A stretch of DNA of 64,000 nt. Origin: Janthinobacterium sp. LM6. Lineage in GTDB: Bacteria > Pseudomonadota > Gammaproteobacteria > Burkholderiales > Burkholderiaceae_D. The stretch lies in the NCBI RefSeq assembly GCF_002002885.1, contig NZ_CP019510.1, forward strand, positions 2,542,001 through 2,606,000. The letters are read 5' to 3'. This document shows, piece after piece, positions 52,024 to 61,191 of the stretch (position 1 is its first letter; every line of letters starts with the position of its first letter). A program made the position numbers and the translations under genes. The notes beneath the pieces were generated by a model that searched no databases, was not told the origin of the DNA, and saw only the letters and a program-made list of their open reading frames with translations.

Positions 52024-52929
52024 TTACTGCTGCTTTTCCTGTTCCAGCCGGGACTCGAGCACGGTGCGCGCCGCCGCCACGTAGGCGCGGCAGGCTTGCG
52101 GGTCGACAAAGGCGTCGCTGCCGGCCGTGGCGCTCGCTTCCAGCCGTTCCCACAACTGTGCAGCCTCCGGATGCGCGGAGATCAGCACGTCGCAAGGCAG
52201 TTTTTCCAGGGTCTCGAAGCTGCGGCGCAAGTCCGCCACCGCGTTCGGATACTCGCTGCTGTCGCTGAACTTGAAGCCGGGACGCGAGACGGCGTTGAGG
52301 CTGTCCGCGTAGACCATGTGCAGGCAGCGGGGGCCGTCGCACGATTGCCACGTCCAGCTCAGGCCTCCGGGCGTGTGGCCCGGCGTGGCATGCGCCGTCA
52401 GGTTGACGGGTCCGATATTGAACTGGCCGCCGTCGCGCGCCAGGCGCATGTCCTTGACGGGCGGGTACTTGGGCAGCGCGTGGTATTGCGGGTCATCGGG
52501 CCCCACTTCGCCCGACGCCAGGTCCAGCGCCGCCGACGGGCTGGCGGCCACCAGCGCGTTGCTGCGCCGCTGCAGTTCGGCCAGGCCGCCCGCATGGTCG
52601 ATATGGCCGTGCGAATTGAGGATCAGCTTGACGTCCTCGATGCGAAAACCCAGCGTGCCGATATTGGCGATGATCTTCGGTGCCGATTCCGGCAAGCCGC
52701 CGTCGATCAGCACGTGGCCCTGCGGCGACGTCACCAGCACGGAACTGAGGCCTTTTACGCCCACATAATAGGTATTGCCGAAGATGCGGAACGGCGCCTG
52801 ATCCGCGTTCCAGGTGGCGCAGACTTCGCAGCCTGGCGTCGGCGGCGTGACTGGCGCCTGCGCCCATGCCAGGGAGCCATGGCCTGCCAGTAGCGCCAGT
52901 GCCAGCGCGCGCGTAAGAGTGGGGGGCAT
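52024..52929 (-). CDS. Subclass B3 metallo-beta-lactamase
   Basis: A 301-residue exported zinc hydrolase. A signal peptide (about 1-23, ending SLAWAQA) is followed by the MBL fold. The zinc motif HGHIDH (about 107-112) has the H-x-H-D-H set of subclass B3, and TPGHTPGG and SAHPE supply the later His ligands. There is no Cys ligand as in B1/B2. Length and DGGLPESAPKIIANI fit B3 enzymes such as THIN-B of Janthinobacterium; the exact allele cannot be told. It would confer resistance to penicillins, cephalosporins and carbapenems if expressed. No AmpR-type regulator is adjacent. Confidence 0.88.
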   Translation of the reverse strand: MPPTLTRALALALLAGHGSLAWAQAPVTPPTPGCEVCATWNADQAPFRIFGNTYYVGVKGLSSVLVTSPQGHVLIDGGLPESAPKIIANIGTLGFRIEDVKLILNSHGHIDHAGGLAELQRRSNALVAASPSAALDLASGEVGPDDPQYHALPKYPPVKDMRLARDGGQFNIGPVNLTAHATPGHTPGGLSWTWQSCDGPRCLHMVYADSLNAVSRPGFKFSDSSEYPNAVADLRRSFETLEKLPCDVLISAHPEAAQLWERLEASATAGSDAFVDPQACRAYVAAARTVLESRLEQEKQQ

Positions 52930-52993
52930 TGCGATCCTTATCCGTGGTGCCAGGGTGGCATATGCTGACATGGAACGGGGCTGCACGCAAACG

Positions 52994-53779
52994 CTAAGGG
53001 GCGGCGGACGGCGCGCCGGCGGCATCCTGCTGGTAGAGCAGTTCGATCAGGGTATCGTCCGCATAGTGGGTGTCGCCGATGGGCGAGAGGAAGGAATGCC
53101 CCTCTTTTTCCACCTTCAGGGCGATGCGGCGTTCGCCATCGAGCAGGGTGGCGCTGGCGAGAGGCACATTGCTGCGGGTGCCCAACTTGAGCTGCTCGGC
53201 GGAGCACCAGTCGGTGGTGCGCAGCAGGGTGCCGACAAGGGTGCGTACCCAGAACGGTATCTCTTTCCTGGCGATGGCAATCGTCACCTGGCATTGCAGG
53301 CGCAGGTCGCCCAGGCGGCGCATGCCGGCCGGCACGCCGTCGCTGTGAATGGACGGCTGCCAGCGGTAATTGCCCTTTTTTTTGTTGGTGATCAGGTCCG
53401 CGTCTTCGCTCTCGGCCTGCGCGCTGCGCGGAAGCGTAAAGCTGCCATCGGCGGCCAGGGACAGAGGAATCGAAGTTTCGTTGCCGGCGATGCGCAAGCT
53501 CAGGTCCCGCATGGCGTCCGCCGGGGCGCCGCTGCCCGTGATCAGCTGGAAGCGCACTTCGCGCGCTTTCGGCGCCAGCGCATGGTATTCATCGAAGGCG
53601 TCGAGGCCGGCCGCCATCACGCGGTACGATTTCAATTCCGGATTGCGGATGCTGTTGATGTGGATGGACTGGCCGGTTTCCGCCGGCGCTTCGGCAGGTG
53701 CGTCAGCCTGCGTGCCGGCATGGGCCGCGACGTGGCTGGCGGCCAGCATGACGAGGATGGGAAGGATAGGAAGGTACAC
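52994..53779 (-). CDS. Exported protein of unknown function
   Basis: A 261-residue protein with a signal peptide (MYLPILPILVMLAASHVAAHA, cleavage near 21) and an Ala/Pro/Glu-rich linker (about 22-37). The remainder is beta-rich with no motif I recognise (LKSYRVMAAGLDAFDEYHALAP, LQCQVTIAIARKEIPFWVRT). It is probably periplasmic. It lies 64 bases upstream of the beta-lactamase gene on the same strand; co-transcription is possible but not shown. Confidence 0.7.
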   Translation of the reverse strand: MYLPILPILVMLAASHVAAHAGTQADAPAEAPAETGQSIHINSIRNPELKSYRVMAAGLDAFDEYHALAPKAREVRFQLITGSGAPADAMRDLSLRIAGNETSIPLSLAADGSFTLPRSAQAESEDADLITNKKKGNYRWQPSIHSDGVPAGMRRLGDLRLQCQVTIAIARKEIPFWVRTLVGTLLRTTDWCSAEQLKLGTRSNVPLASATLLDGERRIALKVEKEGHSFLSPIGDTHYADDTLIELLYQQDAAGAPSAAP

Positions 53780-53844
53780 GTAGCCGCCTGTTTGTTTTCA
53801 ACATGGCAAGCTAACATGAATGACAAGGCTTGTCACTGGCGGCG

Positions 53845-55242
53845 TCAGGCCGCCAGTTCAGAGCCGGGCGCGGACGCGGGTGCGATGCTGACCTGGCGGC
53901 CCGCGTGATCGGCGGGCAGGCGCGGTCCCTGGCCGAAGACCTTGTGGCGCAAGCTGCCTTCCTCATAGGCGGTGCGGTAGCGGCCGCGCCGCTGCAGTTC
54001 CGGCACGATGTGGGTCACCACGTCGGCCATGCTGTCGTGGGCGACGGCGAAGGCGAGATTGAAACCGTCGATGCCCGTCTCGTCGAGCCAGCTTTCCAGC
54101 TGGTCGGCCACCTGGCGCGCGTCGCCGACGATGACGGGGCCGCGTCCGCCCAGGCCGATGTATTCGGCCGCTTCGCGCACCGTCCAGCGGCGGTCCGGGT
54201 CGGCCTGGCTGAACGAGGCCAGCGCCGAGCGGCCGGCCGGGGAGTCGATGTACTCGATGGTGGCGTCGAGCGGGTAGCGGCTGAAATCGACGCCCGTCCA
54301 GCCGGACAGCAGCACGAGGGCCGCCTCGATATTCACGTGGCGCAGGTAATCGGCATGCCTGGCGCGCGCTTCTTCTTCCGTGGCGCCCGTGATGACCAGC
54401 GCTTGCGCGTAGATCAGCAGCGCGTCGCCATCGCGCCCGCTTTGCCGCACGGCGGCGCGCAGGTCGTCGGCGTAACGCTTGACGACCGTCTTGCTGGGGC
54501 CACTGACAAAGGTGGCTTCCGCATGGCGCGCCGCGAAGCGCGTGCCGCGCGGCGAGGTGCCTGCCTGGTACAGCAGCGGCGTGCGCTGCGGCGACGGCTC
54601 GCACAAATGGATGCCGGGCACCTGGTAGTGGCGCCCGGCATGGTTGATCGGATGCACGCGGGCCGGATCGGCGTAGATGCCGCGCGCCTTGTCGTTGACG
54701 ACGGCGTCGTCATCCCAGCTCTTTTCCCACAGCTTGTAGACGACGTCCAGGTATTCGTCGGCCAGGTCGTAGCGCTCGTCGTGGCCCAGTTGCTGGTTCA
54801 AGCCCAGGTTGCGCGCCGCGCTGTCTAAATAGCCGGTGACGATATTCCAGCCGATGCGCCCTTTCGTCAGGTGGTCGAGGGTGGAGATGCGCCGCGCGAA
54901 CGTGTACGGGTGCTCGTAGGTGAGGGCGCAGGTGACGCCGAAACCCAGGTGCGTGGTGGCTTGCGCCATGATGGGCACGAGGGCCAGCGGATCGTTCAGC
55001 GGCACCTGCACGCCGTGTTCCAGGGCCGCATCGAGGCTGCCCCGGTACACGTCATACACGCCCAGCACGTCGGCCAGGAACACCGCGTCGAACAGGCCCG
55101 CTTCCAGCAGCCGCGCCAGCTCCGTCCAGTGCGTGGGGTCCGTGTAGCGGTGGCTGCGGTCGCGCGCATGCGTCCACAGTCCCGGCGACTGGTGGCCCAC
55201 GGTATTCATCTGGAAGGCGTTGAAGCGTATCGTCTTGGCCAT
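53845..55242 (-). CDS. FMN-dependent monooxygenase of the NtaA/DszA/SnaA (LLM) family
   Basis: A 465-residue flavin monooxygenase of the bacterial luciferase-like group. It begins RFNAFQMNTVGHQSPGLWTHARD and has FLADVLGVYDVYRG, TKGRIGWNIVTGYLDSAARNLGL (flavin site) and LYQAGTSPRGTRFAARHAEATFV in the family pattern. The size and insertions fit NtaA/DmoA/DszA enzymes that cleave C-S or C-N bonds with FMNH2. It is the last gene of the minus-strand sulfur operon, three bases after the binding-protein gene, so organosulfur desulfurisation is inferred. FMNH2 could come from SsuE across the divergent promoter. Confidence 0.88.
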   Translation of the reverse strand: MAKTIRFNAFQMNTVGHQSPGLWTHARDRSHRYTDPTHWTELARLLEAGLFDAVFLADVLGVYDVYRGSLDAALEHGVQVPLNDPLALVPIMAQATTHLGFGVTCALTYEHPYTFARRISTLDHLTKGRIGWNIVTGYLDSAARNLGLNQQLGHDERYDLADEYLDVVYKLWEKSWDDDAVVNDKARGIYADPARVHPINHAGRHYQVPGIHLCEPSPQRTPLLYQAGTSPRGTRFAARHAEATFVSGPSKTVVKRYADDLRAAVRQSGRDGDALLIYAQALVITGATEEEARARHADYLRHVNIEAALVLLSGWTGVDFSRYPLDATIEYIDSPAGRSALASFSQADPDRRWTVREAAEYIGLGGRGPVIVGDARQVADQLESWLDETGIDGFNLAFAVAHDSMADVVTHIVPELQRRGRYRTAYEEGSLRHKVFGQGPRLPADHAGRQVSIAPASAPGSELAA

Positions 55243-55245
55243 GGC

Positions 55246-56073
55246 TTATTTGGCCGCCGTCTGCAGGGCTTGCTGGTAATCGGGTTTCGAATAGCCGGCA
55301 AAGTGTTTATTCGTGATGTCGAGGAATTCGCGCGAGCGGTAGGCCGCCGCCAGGTCTTTCGCGAACTGCTTGTCCTTGTCCGCCGTGCGCACGGCCACCA
55401 GGTTGATGTAATTGGGCGAGATTTTCTCGGCCACCAGCGCATCCGTCAGTTTCAGTCCCGACGCCAGCGCGTAATTGCCGTTGATGAAGGAGTAGTCGGT
55501 GTCGCCCAGCGAGCGTGGCAGTTGCGCCGCTTCCAGCGGCAGCAGCTTGATTTTCTTCGTGTTGACGGCGATATCCTTTTCCGATGCGCGCACGGGGTCG
55601 AAGCTGGCGCGCAGCTTGATCCACCCCAGCTGGTCGAGCAGCACCAGCGCGCGCGCCTGGTTGGTCGGATCGTTCGGCAAGCCCACCGTCGTGCCTTCCT
55701 TCACGTCGTCCAGCGTCTTGTGCTTCTTGCTGTAGATGGCAATCGGCGCGGTGGGGATCGTGATCAGGTCCGTCAGGGCCAGCTTGTGTTCCAGCGCGAA
55801 TTTCTTCAGGTAGACGATGTGCTGGAAGACGTTGGCGTCCAGCGAACCCTCTGCCAACGCGAAGTTGGGCTGGATATAGTCGTTGAATTCCACCAGCTTG
55901 ACCTTGTAGCCCTGCTTTTCCAGGATAGGCTTGATACCCAGCTTGATCTGGTCCGCGTACGGCCCGGCGCTGGTGCCGATGGTGATGTCTTTCGGGTCCT
56001 TGGCGTGGACGAAGCTGCTGGCCAGTGCCAGGGTCAGGGCGGTGAGGAGGATGCTGCGGCGGGCGATGGTCAT
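55246..56073 (-). CDS. MetQ/NlpA-type substrate-binding protein, without its own transporter
   Basis: A 275-residue periplasmic binding protein of the NlpA group. It has an ordinary signal peptide (TALTLALASSFVHA, cleavage near 24) with no lipobox. The family stretches ITIGTSAGPYADQIK, EFNDYIQPNFALAEGSLDANVFQH and VGLPNDPTNQARALVLLD are present. MetQ proteins bind methionine; here, between an SfnB-like dehydrogenase and an organosulfur monooxygenase, a sulfur ligand is inferred. No matching permease or ATPase gene is present in this operon. Confidence 0.88.
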   Translation of the reverse strand: MTIARRSILLTALTLALASSFVHAKDPKDITIGTSAGPYADQIKLGIKPILEKQGYKVKLVEFNDYIQPNFALAEGSLDANVFQHIVYLKKFALEHKLALTDLITIPTAPIAIYSKKHKTLDDVKEGTTVGLPNDPTNQARALVLLDQLGWIKLRASFDPVRASEKDIAVNTKKIKLLPLEAAQLPRSLGDTDYSFINGNYALASGLKLTDALVAEKISPNYINLVAVRTADKDKQFAKDLAAAYRSREFLDITNKHFAGYSKPDYQQALQTAAK

Positions 56074-56094
56074 GGTAGCTCCTTGGTGGGTGAA

Positions 56095-57309
56095 TTATGA
56101 GTACGCCGTCGGCTCGGGCAGCGTGCCGTTCAAGGCAAAGCGTCCCAGGTCGCGCAGCTTGTAGTCGATGGGGTCGTGCAGGGTATGTACGCGCACGTTG
56201 CGCCAGTAGCGGTCGAAGCCATACTGGGCCGAGGTGGAACGGGCGCCCGTCAGTTCGAACATCTGGCTGCTGATCTCCAGTCCCGCCTTGTGCGACAGGC
56301 ATTTGGCTTCGGCCACGGAGACGGCCAGCAAGCCCCGTTCGCGCGCCGTCACCAGCGCGCCCTTGCGGAACACCTTTTCCAGTTCCTGCGCCGCCGCGTC
56401 GGCCAGCACTTGCGCGGGGCGCAGCAAGAGCCACAGCTGGCCATAGCGGTGCTGTACCAGAGGGTCGTCCGTTGCCTTGTCCACGCCCGAGGCAAACCAG
56501 GCTTTCGCCTGTTCGTCCGTGTAGCGGCGCGCCGCCTCGAACGCGCCTTCGGCGATGCCCAGATACAGGTTGGCCATGATCAGCTGTGCGATCTGCGAGC
56601 GCACGGTGGCTTGCGGCGTGGCGGCCTGCGCGGGCGCCTGCAGCACCAGCTCGCGCGGCAGGGCGACGCCGTGGAAATGCACGTTGCCGCTGTCCGTCTG
56701 GCGCTGGCCGAAGGCGTCCCAGTCCGCCTGCACGGTCACGCCATCCTGGCGCGTGGGCAGGGCGGCGATCAGCGCCGTCTGCGTGGGCGCGTGCCAGGCG
56801 GAGACGGTCAGCCAGTCCGACCCAACGGAACCGGAAGAAAAGCTCTTGATGCCGTCGAGGGTGAAACCGTCGTCGCTGTCGGCCGCGGTGACCCGTTTGT
56901 CGAGGGGATTCAAGGCATTGCCCCAGAACAGACGCTCGTCGACGGTCAAGGTGAGCAGGCGGCGCTGCTGCTGCGCGCTGCCGTACAGCTGCAAGCCGGC
57001 CAGCTGCAGATGGTGGAAGCCGAAGACGTGCGCCAGCGCGCTGTCGGCCCGCGCCAGGATGCGGATCACCTGATACACGAGGGGCCACGACGCGCCCTGG
57101 CCGCCGAATTCCACGGGAATCGACAGGGTCAGCAAGCCCGACTCGCGCAGCCATTCGCGTTCCTGCGCCGCGTGCCCGCCGGCCTGGTCGCGGGCATTGG
57201 CCGTTTCGGCCAGGCGCGCGGCCAGCTTTGTTGCGATGCGGATGGCGTCCTGCAGCGGTTCCTGTGCGGGGACCTGGGAGCAGGCGGAGTGGAGAAAGGC
57301 GCTAGACAT
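56095..57309 (-). CDS. SfnB-type acyl-CoA-dehydrogenase-like sulfur oxidoreductase
   Basis: A 404-residue flavoprotein of the acyl-CoA dehydrogenase fold in the SfnB/DszC-like group. Family stretches include GLLTLSIPVEFGGQGASW, ILARADSALAHVFGFHH, WGNALNPLDKR and KSFSSGSVGSDWLTVSA, where ordinary acyl-CoA dehydrogenases have a different flavin-binding loop. It is likely a flavin monooxygenase for sulfonated or thio-compounds under sulfur limitation. The start is ATG 57309 or 57318. It leads the minus-strand operon, with the bipartite motif about 60-85 bases upstream. Confidence 0.85.
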   Translation of the reverse strand: MSSAFLHSACSQVPAQEPLQDAIRIATKLAARLAETANARDQAGGHAAQEREWLRESGLLTLSIPVEFGGQGASWPLVYQVIRILARADSALAHVFGFHHLQLAGLQLYGSAQQQRRLLTLTVDERLFWGNALNPLDKRVTAADSDDGFTLDGIKSFSSGSVGSDWLTVSAWHAPTQTALIAALPTRQDGVTVQADWDAFGQRQTDSGNVHFHGVALPRELVLQAPAQAATPQATVRSQIAQLIMANLYLGIAEGAFEAARRYTDEQAKAWFASGVDKATDDPLVQHRYGQLWLLLRPAQVLADAAAQELEKVFRKGALVTARERGLLAVSVAEAKCLSHKAGLEISSQMFELTGARSTSAQYGFDRYWRNVRVHTLHDPIDYKLRDLGRFALNGTLPEPTAYS

Positions 57310-57365
57310 GAGTGACATTCCAGAAAGACGATGAGGCCGATATTGCACCGCCAGGCGCGTGCCGT

Positions 57366-57394
57366 ACACGAAGAAAACCGCGCATGGATATGCG
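57366..57394 (-). promoter_or_regulatory. Bipartite sulfur-type motif, sfnB-facing copy
   Basis: On the minus strand, six T residues precede CGCATAT (57394-57388)-N15-TTCGTGT (57372-57366). It lies 57 bases before the SfnB-like ATG at 57309. The same layout occurs at 57458-57486 and 50285-50313. A CysB-type (CysB/Cbl/SsuR) site is a reasonable guess. Confidence 0.6.
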
Positions 57395-57457
57395 AAAAAA
57401 GCCGCGCGGCTGAATGCGCGATGGCGTGCGGGGCGTCAGGCCCGGATAGTCAAAAAA

Positions 57458-57486
57458 CGCATATCGAAGCGCGAAAGCATTCGTTT
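57458..57486 (+). promoter_or_regulatory. Bipartite sulfur-type motif, ssuE-facing copy
   Basis: CGCATAT (57458-57464)-N15-TTCGTTT (57480-57486), about 80 bases before the ssuE ATG. It matches the epsC copy exactly in both half-motifs and spacing, and the sfnB-facing copy with one base changed. Confidence 0.65.
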
Positions 57487-57564
57487 TACCGGACTGCTGA
57501 TGGCGATAGGCTGCAAGCATCCAAGTAGCCAAATCAAATCATTACGTACAGGGACGGGCATCAC

Positions 57565-58185
57565 ATGAGCATCTTGTTATTGGGCGGTAGCCCGCAACTC
57601 CCATCGAGTTCCAGCCGCCTGCTGCTGCATATCGGCGAACAGCTGGCGCTGCAGGGCCACAGCTACGCCAAGCTGCATGTGCGCGACCTGCCGGCGCGCG
57701 CCTTGCTGCTGGCCGACTACGACGACGCGGCGATTGCCCGCGCCGTGCGCGCCGTGGCCGACGTGGACGCCATCGTGATCGCCACGCCCATCTACAAGGC
57801 TTCGTATACCGGCTTGCTGAAAGCATTCCTCGACCTGTTGCCGCAAGATGGCCTGGCCGGCAAGCTGGTGCTGCCGCTGGCCACGGGCGGCGGCCATGCC
57901 CACACCCTGGCGCTCGACTACGCGTTGCGCCCCGTGCTGCATGCGCTGGGCGCCAAGCAGGTCTTCACCAGCATCTACGCCAATGCGCAGCAGCTGGCGT
58001 GGCACGAAGAACGGGGCCTGAGCCTGGATGCGCCGATTGCCGAGCGCGTGCAGGCCGGTATCGAGGAACTCTCCACCGGCCTGTTCGTGCTGCAGGGACA
58101 GCGCCCGCCCGCACCCGCCGACATCTCCGTACCCGTGCGTTCGCTGCAAGACCAGCCTTACGCGCCCCACTATCAAGCCGCCTGA
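57565..58185 (+). CDS. ssuE: NADPH-dependent FMN reductase SsuE
   Basis: A 206-residue flavodoxin-like reductase. The nucleotide-binding start LLLGGSPQLPSSSSRLL and the signature IVIATPIYKASYTGLLKAFLDLLPQDGL fit SsuE closely. It supplies FMNH2 to SsuD for desulfonation of alkanesulfonates. It begins the ssuEADCB operon and is preceded by the bipartite motif. The ATG at 57565 follows CAGGGACGG. Confidence 0.92.
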   Translation: MSILLLGGSPQLPSSSSRLLLHIGEQLALQGHSYAKLHVRDLPARALLLADYDDAAIARAVRAVADVDAIVIATPIYKASYTGLLKAFLDLLPQDGLAGKLVLPLATGGGHAHTLALDYALRPVLHALGAKQVFTSIYANAQQLAWHEERGLSLDAPIAERVQAGIEELSTGLFVLQGQRPPAPADISVPVRSLQDQPYAPHYQAA

Positions 58186-58209
58186 TTATTCACCGACCAA
58201 GGAACTGCC

Positions 58210-59208
58210 ATGACACACCGCCACGCACAACGACTCTCGCGCCGTACCACCCTGGGCTTGCTGTTTGCCGCCGCCGCCGGCGTGATGGCGGCCGGCATGC
58301 CGGTCGCGGCGCAGGCGCAGGCCAAGGGAGAGGTCCGCATCGGCTACCAGAAATACGGCACATTGACCTTGCTCAAAGGGCGCGGCACCCTGGAAAAACG
58401 CCTGGCCGAGCAGGGCGTGGGCGTGAAATGGACGGAATTTCCGGCCGGTCCCGTGCTGCTGGAAGGCCTGAACGTGGGCAGCATCGACTTCGGCACGGTG
58501 GGCGAGGCGCCGCCGATCTTTGCCCAGGCGGCCGGCGCCAACCTGGTGTATGTCGGCAATGAGCCGGCGTCGCCCGCCAGCGAAGCCATCGTCGTGCCCA
58601 AGGGTTCCGGCCTGCGCACCCTGGCCGACTTGAAGGGCAAGAAAATCGCCCTGAACAAGGGCTCGAACGTGCATTACCTGTTACTCAAAGCGCTGGAAAA
58701 GGCGGGTGTCGCGTACGCCGACATCCAGCCCGTGTTCCTGCCGCCGGCCGATGCGCGCGCCGCCTTCGAGCGCGGCAGCGTGGACGCGTGGGCCATCTGG
58801 GACCCGTTCCTGGCGGCCGCCGAAAAGCAGCTGGGCGCCCGCGTGCTGGCCGATGGCAAGGGCCTGGTGGCGAACTACCAGTTTTATCTCGCTTCGCGCA
58901 CGTATGCCGAGAAAAACCCGGAAATCCTGCGCATCGTGCTCGATGAAGTGGCCAAGGTCGATGACTGGGGCCGCAACAATCCGGAGGAAGTGGCGACGAT
59001 CCTGTCGGCCCAGACTGGGCTGGGCAAGGATGTCGTGGCGCTGGCCGCTTCGCGCTATGCGTATGGCGTCAAACCCGTGTCGGTCGACGTGATCGCTTCG
59101 CAGCAAAGGGTGGCGGACGCGTTTTCCAGCCTGAAGCTGATTCCGAAACCGATCATCGTCAAGGACGCGCTGCTGCCGGCGCGCCAGCTGGCTACCAGCA
59201 CAAAATAA
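58210..59208 (+). CDS. ssuA: Aliphatic sulfonate-binding protein SsuA
   Basis: A 332-residue periplasmic binding protein with a signal peptide (TTLGLLFAAAAGVMAAGMPVAAQAQA, cleavage near 37; the SRR before it is only weakly Tat-like). IGYQKYGTLTLLKGRGTLEKRL, GSIDFGTVGEAPPIFAQAAG and GKKIALNKGSNVHYLLL fit the SsuA/TauA family. It delivers alkanesulfonates to SsuBC. It lies 24 bases after ssuE. Confidence 0.92.
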   Translation: MTHRHAQRLSRRTTLGLLFAAAAGVMAAGMPVAAQAQAKGEVRIGYQKYGTLTLLKGRGTLEKRLAEQGVGVKWTEFPAGPVLLEGLNVGSIDFGTVGEAPPIFAQAAGANLVYVGNEPASPASEAIVVPKGSGLRTLADLKGKKIALNKGSNVHYLLLKALEKAGVAYADIQPVFLPPADARAAFERGSVDAWAIWDPFLAAAEKQLGARVLADGKGLVANYQFYLASRTYAEKNPEILRIVLDEVAKVDDWGRNNPEEVATILSAQTGLGKDVVALAASRYAYGVKPVSVDVIASQQRVADAFSSLKLIPKPIIVKDALLPARQLATSTK

Positions 59209-59220
59209 GGAACAAATATC

Positions 59221-60381
59221 ATGTCATTGAATGTCTTCTGGTTTATTCCCACCCACGGCGACAGCCGCTACCTGGGCACGTCGCAGGGCGCGCGTCCCGT
59301 CGATGCCGATTACTTGCGCCAGGTAGCCGTGGCCGCCGACACGCTCGGCTACGACGGCGTGCTGCTGCCCACGGGCCGCTCCTGCGAAGATGCGTGGGTG
59401 GTGGCGTCGTCGCTGATCAGCGTGACGCAAAAGCTGAAATTCCTGGTGGCCGTGCGGCCAGGCCTGTCCACGCCCGGCCTGGCCGTGCGCATGGCGTCCA
59501 CCTTCGACCGCCTGTCGAACGGGCGCCTCTTGATCAATGTCGTCACGGGCGGCGACCAGGGAGAACTGGAAGCGGACGGCCTGTTTGCCGACCACGCCAA
59601 GCGCTATGAAATCTCCGATGAATTCATCAAGGTGTGGCGTGCCACCCTGGCGGGCGAGGGCGGCGCGGCCGGCTATGATTTCGAGGGCAAGCATATCCAG
59701 GTGAAGGGTGCGAAAACCCTGTATCCGCCCGTGCAAAAGCCGTATCCGCCGCTGTACTTCGGCGGCTCGTCGGAGCCGGCGCATGAACTGGCGGCCGAGC
59801 AGATGGACGTGTACCTGACGTGGGGCGAGCCGCCCGCCGCGGTCGCCGAGAAAATCGCCGACATCCGCGCGCGCGCCGCCAAGCGGGGACGCACAGTCCG
59901 GTTTGGCATCCGATTGCACGTGATCGTGCGCGAAACCAACGAGGCGGCCTGGCGCGCGGCCGATGAACTGATCAGCCACCTGGACGACGACATCATCGCG
60001 AAGGCGCAGGCGGCGTTCGGCAAGATGGATTCCGTGGGCCAGCAACGGATGGCGGCCCTGCATGGCGGGCGGCGCGACAAGCTCGAAGTGTCGCCGAATC
60101 TGTGGGCCGGCGTGGGCCTGGTGCGCGGCGGCGCGGGCACGGCACTCGTGGGCGACGGCCCGACCGTGGTGGCGCGCATGCAGGAATACGCGGACCTGGG
60201 CATCGACACCTTCATTTTCTCGGGCTACCCGCACCTGGAAGAGTCGTACCGCTTCGCCGAACTGGTATTCCCGTTGCTGGGCAAGGGCAAGGCCGTGGGT
60301 GAGCAATCCTTGAGCGGCCCGTTCGGCGAAGTCATGGCCAGCAATATCGTGCCGGCTGCGCCGCAGAAAAAGGCGGCCTGA
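59221..60381 (+). CDS. ssuD: FMNH2-dependent alkanesulfonate monooxygenase SsuD
   Basis: A 386-residue luciferase-like monooxygenase that frees sulfite from alkanesulfonates. [19 protein letters not shown] starts the typical N-terminus. [19 protein letters not shown] carries the catalytic Cys region (Cys near 58), and [19 protein letters not shown] and [16 protein letters not shown] are flavin-site stretches. The length matches E. coli SsuD (381). It is 12 bases after ssuA and 1 base before ssuC. Confidence 0.94.
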   Translation: MSLNVFWFIPTHGDSRYLGTSQGARPVDADYLRQVAVAADTLGYDGVLLPTGRSCEDAWVVASSLISVTQKLKFLVAVRPGLSTPGLAVRMASTFDRLSNGRLLINVVTGGDQGELEADGLFADHAKRYEISDEFIKVWRATLAGEGGAAGYDFEGKHIQVKGAKTLYPPVQKPYPPLYFGGSSEPAHELAAEQMDVYLTWGEPPAAVAEKIADIRARAAKRGRTVRFGIRLHVIVRETNEAAWRAADELISHLDDDIIAKAQAAFGKMDSVGQQRMAALHGGRRDKLEVSPNLWAGVGLVRGGAGTALVGDGPTVVARMQEYADLGIDTFIFSGYPHLEESYRFAELVFPLLGKGKAVGEQSLSGPFGEVMASNIVPAAPQKKAA

Positions 60382-60382
60382 G

Positions 60383-61174
60383 ATGGCGACGGCCACCGTC
60401 AAAGGTCTGCCCGGCACGCCGTGGCGCAATGCGCTGGCGCCGTGGGCCTTGCCCGTGGCGCTGCTGCTGGCCTGGCAACTGGCGGCGCAGTGGGGCTGGC
60501 TGTCGAGCCGCATCCTGCCCGAGCCGTGGGCCGTGGCGAAAGCCTTCTGGCACCTGGCCGTATCGGGCGAACTGTGGCTGCACCTGAAAACGAGCTTGTG
60601 GCGCGCCACGGTCGGTTTCACCGTCGGCGCGGGACTGGGCTTGCTGCTGGGGCTATTGACGGGCAGCTTCCGTCACGCGGAAACCCTGCTCGACACAACA
60701 CTGCAAATGGTGCGCAACATCCCGGCCCTGGCCCTGATCCCGCTGGTGATCCTGTGGTTCGGCATCGACGAGACGGCGAAACTGTTCTTGCTGGCCGTCG
60801 GCGTGTTCTTTCCCGTCTACCTGAACACCTTCCACGGCATCCGCTCGGCCGACCAGGGGCTGATCGAAATGGCGAAAAGCTATGGCCTGTCGGGCTGGCC
60901 CCTGTACCGCGACGTGATCCTGCCGGCCGCCATGCCGTCGATCCTGGTCGGCGTGCGTTTTTCGCTCGGTCTCGTGTGGGTGCTGCTGATCGTCGCCGAA
61001 ACCATCTCGGCGCAGGCCGGCATCGGCTACATGACCATGAATGCGCGCGAATTTTTGCAAACGGACGTGGTGCTGGTGGGGATTTTATTGTACGCCTTGC
61101 TGGGCAAGCTGGCCGATTTGTTCTCGCGCCGGCTGGAACGCCACTGCCTGCGCTGGAATCCCGCTTACCGCTAA
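60383..61174 (+). CDS. ssuC: Aliphatic sulfonate ABC transporter permease SsuC
   Basis: A 263-residue inner-membrane permease with about six spans. The EAA-type loop [33 protein letters not shown] in the family is matched, and the start [29 protein letters not shown] fits SsuC. It forms the channel for sulfonates with SsuB. It begins one base after ssuD; the next gene follows after 17 bases. Confidence 0.93.
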   Translation: MATATVKGLPGTPWRNALAPWALPVALLLAWQLAAQWGWLSSRILPEPWAVAKAFWHLAVSGELWLHLKTSLWRATVGFTVGAGLGLLLGLLTGSFRHAETLLDTTLQMVRNIPALALIPLVILWFGIDETAKLFLLAVGVFFPVYLNTFHGIRSADQGLIEMAKSYGLSGWPLYRDVILPAAMPSILVGVRFSLGLVWVLLIVAETISAQAGIGYMTMNAREFLQTDVVLVGILLYALLGKLADLFSRRLERHCLRWNPAYR

Positions 61175-61191
61175 CGAAGAAAGTACATACC

